In this document: in pieces, positions 25,583-33,963 of the stretch | Layout: every line of letters starts with the position of its first letter | How positions within the stretch are numbered: position 1 is the stretch's first letter | Source of the DNA: Methylobacterium aquaticum | GTDB taxonomy: Bacteria; Pseudomonadota; Alphaproteobacteria; Rhizobiales; Beijerinckiaceae | Assembly (NCBI RefSeq): GCF_001043915.1 | Contig: NZ_LABX01000081.1 | Coordinates: 41,276-105,275 of the forward strand | Direction of reading: 5' to 3' | DNA length: 64,000 bases | Program-made: the position numbers and the translations under genes | The notes under the pieces: model-generated | The model's database searches: none | Told to the model about the DNA's origin: nothing | What the model saw: the letters and a program-made list of their open reading frames with translations, nothing else

Positions 25583-25752
25583 CGGGCGCTCCTTCCGCAG
25601 ACGTGCGGTGGCCGATCGACGCACGTCCGACGAGATTCTTGTGTTGTCACGGATCATCCGTCGCAACACCCGCGACCGCGTCCGCGAGATCCGCCGAGGG
25701 TCGGCGGTGCTCGGCCCGATCGTGCCTGCTTCCGTCCTCGGTGCCACCCTCG

Positions 25753-26004
25753 TCAATGCCATCCTTGGCCGAAGCGACCGGTCGAGTGCATCAGGGTGTG
25801 CCCGCATTCGAGGCAGAGATAGCGGGTCTCCACGCCGCCGCCGAACGCCTCGACCACCGGGGTCGAGGCCACCACCATCAGCCGGGCATGGGGCCGCTCC
25901 TGCCAATGCGCGCGCATCTGCCCGCAGCAGGCCCGGCAGGCCGCATCGTCGGCGCTCATCGGGGGCGGCGGCCCGGGGCGGATCTGGAAACTCTGCTGGG
26001 CCAT
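25753..26004 (-). CDS. small cysteine-rich hypothetical protein
   Basis: An 83-residue ORF with cysteines arranged CRACCGQ and CLECGH plus several histidines, consistent with a small zinc-binding fold. The frame has plausible codon use and its ATG at 26004 is followed by QQSFQIRPG. Spacing of about 170 bases to the GNAT gene leaves open whether they share a transcript. Function is unknown. Confidence 0.5.
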   Translation of the reverse strand: MAQQSFQIRPGPPPPMSADDAACRACCGQMRAHWQERPHARLMVVASTPVVEAFGGGVETRYLCLECGHTLMHSTGRFGQGWH

Positions 26005-26509
26005 GCGGCGTCGGCCTCGTGCGGTTCAAGCCGCATCCGAAGCGATCCCGGGATGGGATGCCCGTCGGCCCCGCGGGATCAGCAAGAACGGGACCGGCGT
26101 CATGAGGCGGGTCGAGCGGGCGGAAGACCGTCCGCTCGGGGAAGAACCATGCGGAAGCGCCACCGCTCGACCGATACGGCCAAGCCAGATCGGCGTCGCT
26201 TCGCCGACGGGACGATAGCATTGTTTCGCGGGATTGCGGCAAGACTGTGCGGAAGGGGACCCTGCATGCCACGGTGGGTCTCCGGTAACCGTGGCCGGGG
26301 CACCGGGTGGCCCGCAGAGGGGAGAGGCTTCCGGGGCGGCTCCGTCGGGGAGCGATGCCGATCGCTCATGCCACCGCACCGGCGCGCGCCAGCGGGGTCG
26401 CCATCGCGCCGATCCGGGCCTCTGGCTCGCGGGATCAGGGGGCTCGTGCGGAGCGTGGTAGCTGGTCGGGCGACGGATCCCGATCCCGCTCTTCCACGGT
26501 GCCGGTACG
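26005..26509. other. region without a supportable gene
   Basis: About 500 bases in which every open frame is short or has shadow-like composition. It contains small palindromic patches but no recognised RNA gene, repeat copy or insertion sequence. It may be remnant sequence; the start of the next ORF is also uncertain. Confidence 0.45.
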
Positions 26510-26821
26510 GTGCCGGGGCGCGCGGTGCTGGCTGCCCTCACGGAACCGGAGACCGGTGCCCTGGTCGAGGTGAAGGACGACCGGCCGCTGAGGCGCTTCA
26601 CGCAGACCGAGGTCGAGGCGGTGAGGGAGGCGGTGGCGCTCGTCGATGCGGCCGGGGCGTCGTTCGGCGCAATCCGCATCGCAGGCGGGGCCGGATGCCG
26701 TCACCTCGATCCCCCGGGGCTGACGCCGCCGGCCGGGCGGGTGACCGGCGCGGTCCGACGGATCAGTACTCGACGAACTCGCCGAGCCGGCCGGCGAGGC
26801 GGTAGGCGCGCTCGCGGGTGA
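26510..26821 (+). CDS. possible hypothetical protein
   Basis: The frame is GC3-rich and reads VEVKDDRPLRRFTQTEVEAVREAVALVDAAGASFGAIRIAGG, which looks like a real alpha/beta domain, while the opposite strand shows typical shadow composition. The start is unclear: GTG 26510 is used, and the frame is open upstream to 26462. The last 60 bases overlap the convergent small gene at 26763-26915. No family recognised; it may be the remnant of a longer gene. Confidence 0.35.
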   Translation: MPGRAVLAALTEPETGALVEVKDDRPLRRFTQTEVEAVREAVALVDAAGASFGAIRIAGGAGCRHLDPPGLTPPAGRVTGAVRRISTRRTRRAGRRGGRRARG

Positions 26822-26915
26822 GGCCGCGCAGGATCACCCGGGCATCGCTGTAGAGCGTGAAGGTGCCGTCCGCGTCGGCCTGGATCCGGATGCCCTCGTG
26901 CATCGCCTGCTTCAT
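26763..26915 (-). CDS. 50-residue hypothetical protein
   Basis: A small ORF encoding a compact sequence (GIRIQADADGTFTLYSDARV, LTRERAYRLAGRLGEFVEY) that looks like a beta-hairpin plus helix. GGGAGG lies about 10 nt before the ATG at 26915. No family recognised. It is divergent from the His/Met/Arg-rich peptide gene. Confidence 0.6.
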   Translation of the reverse strand: MKQAMHEGIRIQADADGTFTLYSDARVILRGLTRERAYRLAGRLGEFVEY

Positions 26916-27163
26916 GGCTCGACGCCCTCCCCTGTCGCTGCGGCCCCTGTCCGGGGCGCGGAGGGAAACGCGCGGGAGCGCCGGAGGGTACGGCACCCGA
27001 TCATATTTTTTAAACCATCGCGCGCGCGAAAAATGATCGCCCCCCGGAACCTTCGCCGTGGGATGAACCTTTCCCGTGACCCGCCCCGAGCGGGAAAAAC
27101 CTCCCGCCTCGGCGGGCCGGCTCGCGCCCCGAGGGCGGGAGCCGCGCAAGAGGAGACACCAAG

Positions 27164-27424
27164 ATGAAGACGCTGACTCTGGGCCTCGCGGCGGCCGCCG
27201 TTCTCGGCGCCCTCACCTTTGGCGGCGCGGCCTCTGCGGCCCCGGCGAGCCCGGCTGGCCTCCAGGCCGCTCCCATGGTGGAGACCGTGCAGATGACCCG
27301 CGGCGAGCGCCGGATGATGCGTCATCACCGGATGCACCGGCACATGATGCACCGCCGCCACATGATGCACCGGCGGCACATGATGCGTCACCGCCACATG
27401 CATCGCCATATGCACCGCATGTAA
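27164..27424 (+). CDS. exported Met/His/Arg-rich peptide
   Basis: An 86-residue protein with a clean signal peptide (about 1-25, LGLAAAAVLGALTFGGAASA) and a mature tail made almost only of Met, His and Arg in repeated HMMHRR-like units from about residue 45 to the end. The ATG has AGGAG at good spacing. His/Met-rich periplasmic tails often bind copper, nickel or other soft metals, so metal buffering is a reasonable guess. Its TAA stop coincides with the left end of repeat copy 2. Confidence 0.75.
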   Translation: MKTLTLGLAAAAVLGALTFGGAASAAPASPAGLQAAPMVETVQMTRGERRMMRHHRMHRHMMHRRHMMHRRHMMRHRHMHRHMHRM

Positions 27425-27595
27425 TACCAACGGTCGTTGAAGACGACCGTTGGCGCCGGTCTCGGATTTACGCCAAGCCCAATGTCACGGACATCTGGGC
27501 TTGGCATTGGAACTTCGAGATCGAGCCAACGGCCGCGTCGATCTTTGGCCTGGCCGAGATCGGATCGATGCGTCAGCATCTTCGGCCGTTGGCAT
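27424..27595. repeat. interspersed repeat, copy 2 of 3
   Basis: About 172 bp starting ATACCAACGGTCGTTGAAGACGACC and ending GATGCGTCAGCATCTTCGGCCGTTGGCAT, with the internal CCAACGGCCGCGTCGATCT block shared with copy 1. The left end overlaps the stop codon of the Met/His/Arg-rich gene. Similarity to copy 1 may continue a few bases past the right end (ATCAG and TCATCC). Confidence 0.85.
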
Positions 27596-27644
27596 CAGGT
27601 CATCCGCTCCGCCCGATGCTCCCATCGGGCGGAGTCGTCTTGCG

Positions 27645-28868
27645 TCAGAACGGCCGATTGGCGAGGGCCGGCTTGCCGGCCAGGATCCGCTCGTCGACCT
27701 GGCGCACGTCGCGCAGGCCGCACATCGCCATCGTGACGTCGAGTTCCTTGCGGATGATGTCGAGGCACTGGGTCACGCCCGCCTCCCCGCCGGCCCCGAG
27801 TCCGTACAGGAAGGCCCGGCCGATGAAGACGCCGTGGGCGCCGAGCGCCAGCGCCTTGATGACGTCCTGGCCCGAGCGGATGCCGCCATCCATCAGCACC
27901 TCGATCCGGTCGCCCACGGTCCGGACGATGTCGGGCAGGGCCGCGATCGACGAGATTGCCCCGTCGAGCTGACGGCCACCGTGGTTGGAGACGATCAGCG
28001 CCTCGGCGCCGCTCTGGGCGGCCAGTTCCGCATCCTCGGGATCGAGGATCCCCTTGAGGATCAGCTTGCCGCCCCAACGGTCGCGGATGCGCTTGACGTC
28101 GTCCCAGTTGAGGCGGGGATCGAACTGCTCGGCGGTCCAGGACGAGAGCGAGCGGAGATCCCCCACCCCTTGCGCGTGCCCGACGATGTTGCGGAAGGTG
28201 CGGCGCTGGGTGCGCAGCATGTTGAGGCACCAGCGCGGCTTCGTCGCCAGGTTGACGATGTTGGGAATCGTCATCCGGGGCGGGGTCGAGAGGCCGTTCT
28301 TCACGTCCTTGTGGCGCTGGCCCAGGATCTGGAGATCGAGGGTGAGCACCAGGGCCGAGCATTGCGCCGCCTTGGCGCGGTCGATCAGCCGGTCGATGAA
28401 GTCCCGGTCGCGCATCACGTAGAGCTGGAACCAGAACGGCGCGTCGGTATTCTCGGCCACGTCCTCGATCGAGCAGATGCTCATGGTCGACAGCGTGAAC
28501 GGCACGCCGGCCTTGGCGGCGGCGCGGGCGGCCAGGATCTCGCCGTCGGCGTGCTGCATGCCGGTCAGGCCGGTCGGCGCGAGCGCCACCGGCATGCTGA
28601 CGGGCAGGCCCACCATGGTGCTGGCGAGCGTGCGGTTCGTCATGTCGACGGCGACGCGCTGGCGCAGCTTGATCGTCGAAAAATCGTCCTCGTTCGCCCG
28701 GTAGGTGCCCTCCGAGTACGAGCCGGAATCGGCGTAGTCGTAGAACATCCGCGGCACCCGCCGCTCGGCGAGCACGCGCAGGTCCTCGATGCAGGTGACG
28801 GGGCCGCTCGTGAAGAACCGCGACGTCCAGGAGGGCGGCCGCGACGAGGGCATTCGGGTGGCGTGCAT
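27645..28868 (-). CDS. lldD: FMN-dependent L-lactate / 2-hydroxyacid dehydrogenase
   Basis: A 407-residue alpha-hydroxyacid-oxidising flavoprotein. It shows ALAPTGLTGMQHADGE near the FMN site, LYVMRDRDF, LKGILDPEDA with the FMN lysine, the catalytic SNHGGRQLDG and IEVLMDGGIRSGQD / HGVFIGRAFLYG. Length and motifs match LldD-type L-lactate dehydrogenases; glycolate or mandelate as substrate cannot be excluded. The ATG at 28868 is chosen; the open frame upstream is not family-like. Confidence 0.92.
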   Translation of the reverse strand: MHATRMPSSRPPSWTSRFFTSGPVTCIEDLRVLAERRVPRMFYDYADSGSYSEGTYRANEDDFSTIKLRQRVAVDMTNRTLASTMVGLPVSMPVALAPTGLTGMQHADGEILAARAAAKAGVPFTLSTMSICSIEDVAENTDAPFWFQLYVMRDRDFIDRLIDRAKAAQCSALVLTLDLQILGQRHKDVKNGLSTPPRMTIPNIVNLATKPRWCLNMLRTQRRTFRNIVGHAQGVGDLRSLSSWTAEQFDPRLNWDDVKRIRDRWGGKLILKGILDPEDAELAAQSGAEALIVSNHGGRQLDGAISSIAALPDIVRTVGDRIEVLMDGGIRSGQDVIKALALGAHGVFIGRAFLYGLGAGGEAGVTQCLDIIRKELDVTMAMCGLRDVRQVDERILAGKPALANRPF

Positions 28869-29026
28869 GGCGTCTCGCTCGTTTCCGTCTCTTCTCGCCC
28901 CGCGCCGGGACAGCCTTTGGCCCGGCACGCGGGTTTTTGGTCTCACGCCCGCCCGGGATACAATCAACCGTTCGGGTCTGACCATCGTTTTCGCCCTGCG
29001 CCCGGCGCGGCCCGACACCGCGCGGA

Positions 29027-30577
29027 TCAGGGGACGACCTCCTCCCGCGGGGTCGCGCTGAGTTCGGCCCAGTCCAGTTCCTCTTCGAGGCGCAGGTAGG
29101 CGTCGTCGCCGATCTCGTCGCGCTCGCGCAACGACAGGATCACCGCCCGGGCGGCCTCGACGGCGCGGCGGCGCAAGCGATCGGCGGGCAGGCTCGCCGG
29201 GGCGAGGCCCTCGTCATGCTCCTCCGCCTCGCGCAACGCCACGTCGAATTCCCGCCGCAGGGCCTCGGCATGGGGCGAGGTCTCGTCGGCCAGGCTGTCG
29301 CGGGCCGCCCGGTAGGCCGCGGCGCGGGCCCGGCCGATCTCGATCCCGACCGGATCGTCGTCGCCGAGCGAGAACCAGGCGAGCAGCGGGCGCAAGGTCA
29401 GGACCTGGATCACCAGGGTGCCGAGCACGACGCAGAACGCCGTCAGCACCACGAGGCCGCGATGCGGGAAGTCGCCCGGCAGCGCCAGGGCGAGCGCGAT
29501 GGTGACGACGCCGCGCATGCCGCACCAGGCCACGATCGTGCCCGAGCGCAGACCGATCGGCTGGGGTCCGACAGGCCCGGCGAGGCGGTGCCAGAGCCGG
29601 GCGGCGGCCCGGGCGCCGAGCACCCAGGCGAGACGCACCGCGACCGTGGTGCCGAACACCGCCGCGGCGACGACCGCCGTGCGGCGTCGCTCCTCCGGGC
29701 TCAGGCCCTCGAGGATCGGGCCGATCTGGAGGCCGATCAGCACGAAGGCGAGCACGTTGAGCACGAACACCGCCGTCTCCCAGACGGTGTTGGAGGTGAC
29801 CCGGAGATGGGCCGGCATGGTCTGGGGCGAGAGCCGCGACACCGTCAGCCCGAAGCTCACCACCGTCAGCACGCCCGAGACCTCGACCCGCTCGGCGGCG
29901 AGCCAGAGGCCGAAGGTGGCGACGAATTGCAGCACCACGGCGCTCGGCGGATCGGTGACCCGGCGCATCAGCCGGACGTAGAGCATCGCCAGGACCGGCC
30001 CGGCGATGATCCCGCCGACGATGCCGATCAGGAAGGTCGGGGCGACCTCGGCGACCGAGAACGAGCCGGTCGCCACGGCCCCCAGGCCCAAGCGGTAGAT
30101 CAGCAGCGACGAGGCGTCGTTGAACAGGCTCTCGCCCTTGAGGATGGTGACGAGGCGGTGCGGCAGGCGGACATGCGCCAGCACCGAGAGCGCCGCCACC
30201 GCATCCGGCGGCGCCACGATGGCGCCGAGCACGATGCCGGCGGAAAGCGGCATGTCGGGGACGAGCCAGTGCACCACCAGGGCCACCGCCACGGTCGTGA
30301 CCCCGACCGCCCCGACGACGAGGCCGGCGATCGGCAACCCGTTGCGCTTCAGGTCGCGCAGGCTGGTGTCAGAGGCGGCGTCGAGCAGGACCGGGGCGAG
30401 GAACAAGGCCAGCGCCAGGTCGGGATCGAGGCCCGGCCGCGGCACCTGCGGCACGAAGGCCAGCATCACCCCGCCGATGGCGAGAAAGGCCGGGAACGGC
30501 GCCCCGAGGCGCCGCGCCACCCCGGCGAGCAGGACCGCGACGACGAGCACGCCGGCGATCCATTCGAAGATCAGCAT
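29027..30577 (-). CDS. CPA1-type sodium/proton antiporter
   Basis: A membrane protein of about 516 residues with 11-12 predicted helices in the first 400 residues and a charged cytoplasmic tail. The LGAIVAPPDAVAALSVLAHVRLPHRLVTILKGESLFNDASSLL block is the hallmark of NhaP/CPA1 antiporters (shown here in part: IVAPPDAVAALS, GESLFNDASS). It exchanges Na+ or K+ for H+. GGGAGG precedes the tandem ATGs and I chose the second. It lies upstream of lldD on the same strand. Confidence 0.92.
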   Translation of the reverse strand: MLIFEWIAGVLVVAVLLAGVARRLGAPFPAFLAIGGVMLAFVPQVPRPGLDPDLALALFLAPVLLDAASDTSLRDLKRNGLPIAGLVVGAVGVTTVAVALVVHWLVPDMPLSAGIVLGAIVAPPDAVAALSVLAHVRLPHRLVTILKGESLFNDASSLLIYRLGLGAVATGSFSVAEVAPTFLIGIVGGIIAGPVLAMLYVRLMRRVTDPPSAVVLQFVATFGLWLAAERVEVSGVLTVVSFGLTVSRLSPQTMPAHLRVTSNTVWETAVFVLNVLAFVLIGLQIGPILEGLSPEERRRTAVVAAAVFGTTVAVRLAWVLGARAAARLWHRLAGPVGPQPIGLRSGTIVAWCGMRGVVTIALALALPGDFPHRGLVVLTAFCVVLGTLVIQVLTLRPLLAWFSLGDDDPVGIEIGRARAAAYRAARDSLADETSPHAEALRREFDVALREAEEHDEGLAPASLPADRLRRRAVEAARAVILSLRERDEIGDDAYLRLEEELDWAELSATPREEVVP

Positions 30578-30634
30578 CATCCCTCCCGTCTGAAGGAGGG
30601 CAACGCGCGCGGGGCGTGGGTGGTTGAGGGACGC

Positions 30635-30850
30635 TCAGTCGCGCGGCAGGGCGGCCTGCAACTCGGCGATCTGGCCCGGGCGCAGGATGTGCCCGTCGGC
30701 GAGGACGATCCAGACCATGCCCGTCTCGATCCGGCCCGCCTCGACCACCGCCTCCCGCAGGGTCACGGTCGGGCGATCGCCGGTCTCGTCGCCCGGCCAG
30801 ACGACGAGTTGCGCGGGGGTGCTCCAGTCGATGCGGGTGGGGTCGCTCAT
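30635..30850 (-). CDS. small hypothetical protein
   Basis: A 71-residue protein (MSDPTRIDWSTPAQLVVWPG..., GRIETGMVWIVLADGHILRPGQIAEL) of unknown function. A GGAGGG stretch lies about 14 nt before the ATG at 30850. It sits on the same strand as the antiporter, about 55 bases upstream, in the position where flaF might be expected next to flbT, but it does not resemble FlaF. Confidence 0.6.
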   Translation of the reverse strand: MSDPTRIDWSTPAQLVVWPGDETGDRPTVTLREAVVEAGRIETGMVWIVLADGHILRPGQIAELQAALPRD

Positions 30851-31000
30851 CACCGCGTCATCACCCTCCATTGCGGCCGGGCCGGGGCGGAATTGGTGCA
30901 ACGGCGTGGCTGACGATACCCCACCGGTCGCTTGGCCATGTCGCTCTGCCGTCGCGGCTGCGATGCGGAGACCGGCGGCTCTCGCACGCCGCGCGGGGGG

Positions 31001-31405
31001 TCAGGCCGCGTTGGTGGCGCCGCCGAGACGCTCCATCAGGCTGCGCTCGTAGGCGACCAGCTCGCGCCCGATCTTCAGGGCGCGGTGATATTGCTTGGCC
31101 GCGAGTTCGTCCTGGATCGCCACCAGGTAGGGCGCGCTCGTGGGCATGCTGCGCAGGATCTCCATCGATTGCCGCACCAGGAGGTCGTCGGCCTCGATCG
31201 GATGGTCGGCGAGGTAGATCAGCTGGAGCGTCACGCACAGGCGCTTGCAGGCGGTGTCGGCGCCGCTCTCCGGGATGATCTCGCTCTCGCGCAGGAACTT
31301 GCAGGTGTTCTCGATCAGCAGGTTGGTCGAGCGCTCGCCGTTGCGGAGCGCCGCACCGTTGATGATCAGGCGCTCGAACGGCTTCAGGTGGATGCGCAGG
31401 GGCAT
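31001..31405 (-). CDS. flbT: flagellin synthesis regulator FlbT
   Basis: A 134-residue FlbT. The N-terminus MPLRIHLKPFERLIINGAAL and the block STNLLIENTCKFLRESEI match the family. In Caulobacter, FlbT binds the 5' leader of flagellin mRNA and limits its translation/stability until the hook is complete. It is divergent from the first flagellin. FlaF, its usual partner, is not present next to it in this window. Confidence 0.93.
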   Translation of the reverse strand: MPLRIHLKPFERLIINGAALRNGERSTNLLIENTCKFLRESEIIPESGADTACKRLCVTLQLIYLADHPIEADDLLVRQSMEILRSMPTSAPYLVAIQDELAAKQYHRALKIGRELVAYERSLMERLGGATNAA

Positions 31406-31730
31406 GGGCGTCGGTCCGTATCAGCTTGAGCGAAGGGTGCGCCTTCCGAGTCTGGTTGCATCCGCTCCGTCACCCCGACGGGCCGGCGGAGGACCGCGCC
31501 AGCGGCGCCGTCCCGTGCCGCCCGCCCCCGTCCGGCGCCCGGCCACGGCACGAGGACCGCACGACCGGCCCCACACCATCCGGAGATGGAAGCGGCCGGC
31601 GGGCCTGCCCTCGCGGCAGGGCGTTGGAGAGGGAATGGGTGAACATGGGCCCGACGCTAGGGCGCGGACGATTAAGAATTCACTGTATGGATGATCGGAA
31701 CAACTCGCACAAAGACGGATTTATTGACCA

Positions 31731-31738
31731 TTAACCAT
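31731..31738 (+). promoter_or_regulatory. CtrA-type site TTAACCAT upstream of flagellin
   Basis: A perfect TTAACCAT, a known form of the CtrA box, lies about 120 bases before the first flagellin start codon in an AT-rich promoter-like stretch. Flagellar genes are established CtrA targets in alphaproteobacteria, so this placement is meaningful, but the site was found by eye. Confidence 0.45.
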
Positions 31739-31808
31739 AACAGCACGGATCTGATCGGCGCAGCCGTTAGGCTTAAGGAAGAAGAAAGGCCCGCACGGCG
31801 ATGGTGAC

Positions 31809-31828
31809 GGCGTCGTCAAAAAGACGCC
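31809..31828 (+). promoter_or_regulatory. leader hairpin of flagellin mRNA
   Basis: GGCGTC pairs with GACGCC around the loop GTCAAAAA, ending 28 bases before the flagellin ATG and just ahead of the AAGG ribosome site. A structured 5' leader is the reported kind of target of FlbT, which is encoded next door. The second flagellin lacks this hairpin. Confidence 0.45.
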
Positions 31829-31856
31829 TCGCCCGACGATCAAAAAGGTCGCCACC

Positions 31857-33755
31857 ATGTCCGACATCACCCTCTCGGCCGCCACCCGCCAGAACCTCCT
31901 GTCGCTCCAGGATACGGCCGCGCTGCTCTCGACCACGCAGACGCGCCTCTCGACCGGCAAGAAGGTCAACAGCGCCCTCGACAGCCCGGTGAACTACTTC
32001 ACCGCCCAGAACCTGAATTCGCGGTCGGCGTCCCTGACGAACCTGCTCGACGGGGTGTCGAACGGCATCCAGACGATCCAGGCCGCCAATACCGGGATCA
32101 CCAAGCTGCGCGGCCTGACCGATCAGCTCAAGGCGATCACCCAGCAGGCGCTGTCGGCCTCCAACGCCTTCTCGGCCAAGGCCAGCATCTCCTCGACCGC
32201 CCTTTCCGGCGCTACCGCCAACAACCTTCTCTCCGTCGGCGCCACCACCGCCGTCGCCGAGGCCGCGATCGGTGCCGCCACCGGTGTCACTCAGAAGACC
32301 GTGACCGGCACTGTCGACATCAGCTCCACCGCCAACATCCAGACCAACTTCTTCACCGCGGCAACGTCGGTCAAGACTGTCACGATCGACGGCGTCAACG
32401 TCACCCTGACCAAGGGCATCGACGACACCAGCCCGGCGGACTTCATCACCTCGATCAACACCCAGCTCAAGGCCGGCGGTTCCTCCGTCGTCGCGTCCTT
32501 GAGCGGCAGCAACATCCGCATCACCGGCACCGCAGACGGTGGCACCTTCTCGATCGGCACCGATGCGGGGACGACCTCGCTGTTCGGCGCCACGCCCACC
32601 GTGGTCGCCAACGTGTTCGTGCCGACCGCCACCTCGCTCGCCACCGGCGCCGGCTTCAACGTCGGCGACAACTTCACCGTCAACGGCCAGATCGTCACGG
32701 TGGGCCGCACCGACACCCTGAGTTCCCTCGCGCAGAAGGTGAGCACGGCCACCAACGGCACGGTCAGCGCCACCTACGACGCCGCCGCCCGCAAGTTCAG
32801 CTTCACGGCGGCGGATTCGGCGACCGGCATCGTGCTGGGCGACGGCAGCACGGCGACCGCGAAGGTGTCGAACCTCGGCTTTGCGATCAACAAAACCTAC
32901 GGGGCTGGGCAGGGCTCCACGACGGCGTCGCTGGTAGGCGGCGTCGTGACCCAGAACTTCACCAAAAGCGCCCTCGACAGCAAGTCCATTTCTGTCAAGG
33001 TGGGCAGCGGCAACCCGATCACCCTGACTTTCGGCACGGCTGCGGGCCAGATTGCGACGCTCAACCAGCTCAACGCCGCCCTGGCCCCAGCCAACGCGAT
33101 GGCAAGCATCGACAGCACCACCGGTGCGCTGAAGATCAGCACCACCAACGAGTCGGGCGCCGACAACCTGACGCTGTCGACGGCGACCGTCCCCGGCAAC
33201 CCGTTCAGCACCGCGACCTCGAGCGCGATCATCAGCGGTGACGGCGCCAACACCCGCAACGGCTTGGTGAACACCTACAACGGCCTGCTGAGCCAGATCG
33301 ACCAGATGGCGGCGGATGCCGGCTTCAACGGCACGAACCTGTTGGCCGGCGACACGATCAACGTCAGCTTCAACGAGAAGGGCACCTCTTCGCTCAAGAT
33401 CGCCGGCACGGCCGTGACGGCGTCGGGTCTCAATCTGATTGCGGTCGGCCAGACCGACTTCCAGGACGGCAACTCGATCAACGCCGTGATCGCCACGATC
33501 AACAGCGCCAATGCCGCGCTGCAGAGCCAGGCCTCGGCTCTGGGTGCGAACCTGGCGGTGGTGCAGAACCGGCAGGACTTCACCAAGCAGATGATCAACG
33601 TGCTCGACACGGGCGCGGCGAACCTGACGAACGCCGACCTGAACGAGGAGGCGGCGAACTCGCAGGCTCTCTCGACGCGCAACTCGCTCGGCATCTCGGC
33701 CCTGTCGCTCGCCAACCAGGCCCAGCAGGGCATCCTCCAGCTCCTGCGCGGCTGA
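31857..33755 (+). CDS. fliC: flagellin (first of two tandem genes)
   Basis: A 632-residue flagellin. Conserved D0/D1 ends are present: N-terminal ITLSAATRQNLLSLQDTA ... QTRLSTGKKVNSALDSP and C-terminal QNRQDFTKQMINVLDTGAANLTNADLNEEAANSQALSTRNSLG, ending QGILQLLRG. The central variable region (about 150-480) is long and Thr/Ser/Gly-rich, making the protein longer than typical alphaproteobacterial flagellins of about 275-400. AAGG lies 8 nt upstream of the ATG. It is nearly colinear with the second copy. Confidence 0.96.
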   Translation: MSDITLSAATRQNLLSLQDTAALLSTTQTRLSTGKKVNSALDSPVNYFTAQNLNSRSASLTNLLDGVSNGIQTIQAANTGITKLRGLTDQLKAITQQALSASNAFSAKASISSTALSGATANNLLSVGATTAVAEAAIGAATGVTQKTVTGTVDISSTANIQTNFFTAATSVKTVTIDGVNVTLTKGIDDTSPADFITSINTQLKAGGSSVVASLSGSNIRITGTADGGTFSIGTDAGTTSLFGATPTVVANVFVPTATSLATGAGFNVGDNFTVNGQIVTVGRTDTLSSLAQKVSTATNGTVSATYDAAARKFSFTAADSATGIVLGDGSTATAKVSNLGFAINKTYGAGQGSTTASLVGGVVTQNFTKSALDSKSISVKVGSGNPITLTFGTAAGQIATLNQLNAALAPANAMASIDSTTGALKISTTNESGADNLTLSTATVPGNPFSTATSSAIISGDGANTRNGLVNTYNGLLSQIDQMAADAGFNGTNLLAGDTINVSFNEKGTSSLKIAGTAVTASGLNLIAVGQTDFQDGNSINAVIATINSANAALQSQASALGANLAVVQNRQDFTKQMINVLDTGAANLTNADLNEEAANSQALSTRNSLGISALSLANQAQQGILQLLRG

Positions 33756-33845
33756 TCGCGCAAGCGGAACAGGCTCGGGCTCTCCGCCTCTCGTATGAGA
33801 AGCGGGGATACCGGGCTATTTTGCGTCCCGAACGGCTCCGCTACG

Positions 33846-33870
33846 ATGGGCCACGGGACATGTGGCCCAT
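33846..33870 (+). terminator. 9-bp perfect stem-loop after flagellin 1
   Basis: ATGGGCCAC pairs with GTGGCCCAT around a 7-nt loop, about 90 bases after the first flagellin stop. There is no T-run, so it may protect the 3' end of the long-lived flagellin mRNA rather than terminate. Confidence 0.45.
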
Positions 33871-33901
33871 TGCTTCACATCGTACTGCGCCGATTCCAAA
33901 G

Positions 33902-33945
33902 AATCCCAAGTAGATGCGTATGATGCGCGTCTGCTTGGGATTTTT
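33902..33945 (+). terminator. strong intrinsic terminator between the flagellins
   Basis: AATCCCAAG pairs exactly with CTTGGGATT; inside this, TAGATGCG pairs with CGCGTCTG through two G-U pairs, giving a 17-bp stem with a 7-nt loop, followed by TTT. It would end the first flagellin transcript and could also serve the convergent small gene on the other strand. Confidence 0.75.
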
Positions 33946-33963
33946 CGTTGTGCCCGAGGCTGC

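Larger units (their letters stand above)
31406..31856. other. flbT-flagellin intergenic region
   Basis: About 450 bases without a gene. It contains the CtrA-type site at 31731-31738, AT-rich sequence typical of a promoter, and a leader hairpin at 31809-31828 ahead of the first flagellin. No sigma-54 box was recognised. Confidence 0.6.

Noticed and set aside
29216..30913. 565-codon plus-strand frame opposite the antiporter
   Set aside because: Rich in Arg, His, Gln and Asp without hydrophobic core, the usual mirror of a membrane-protein gene.
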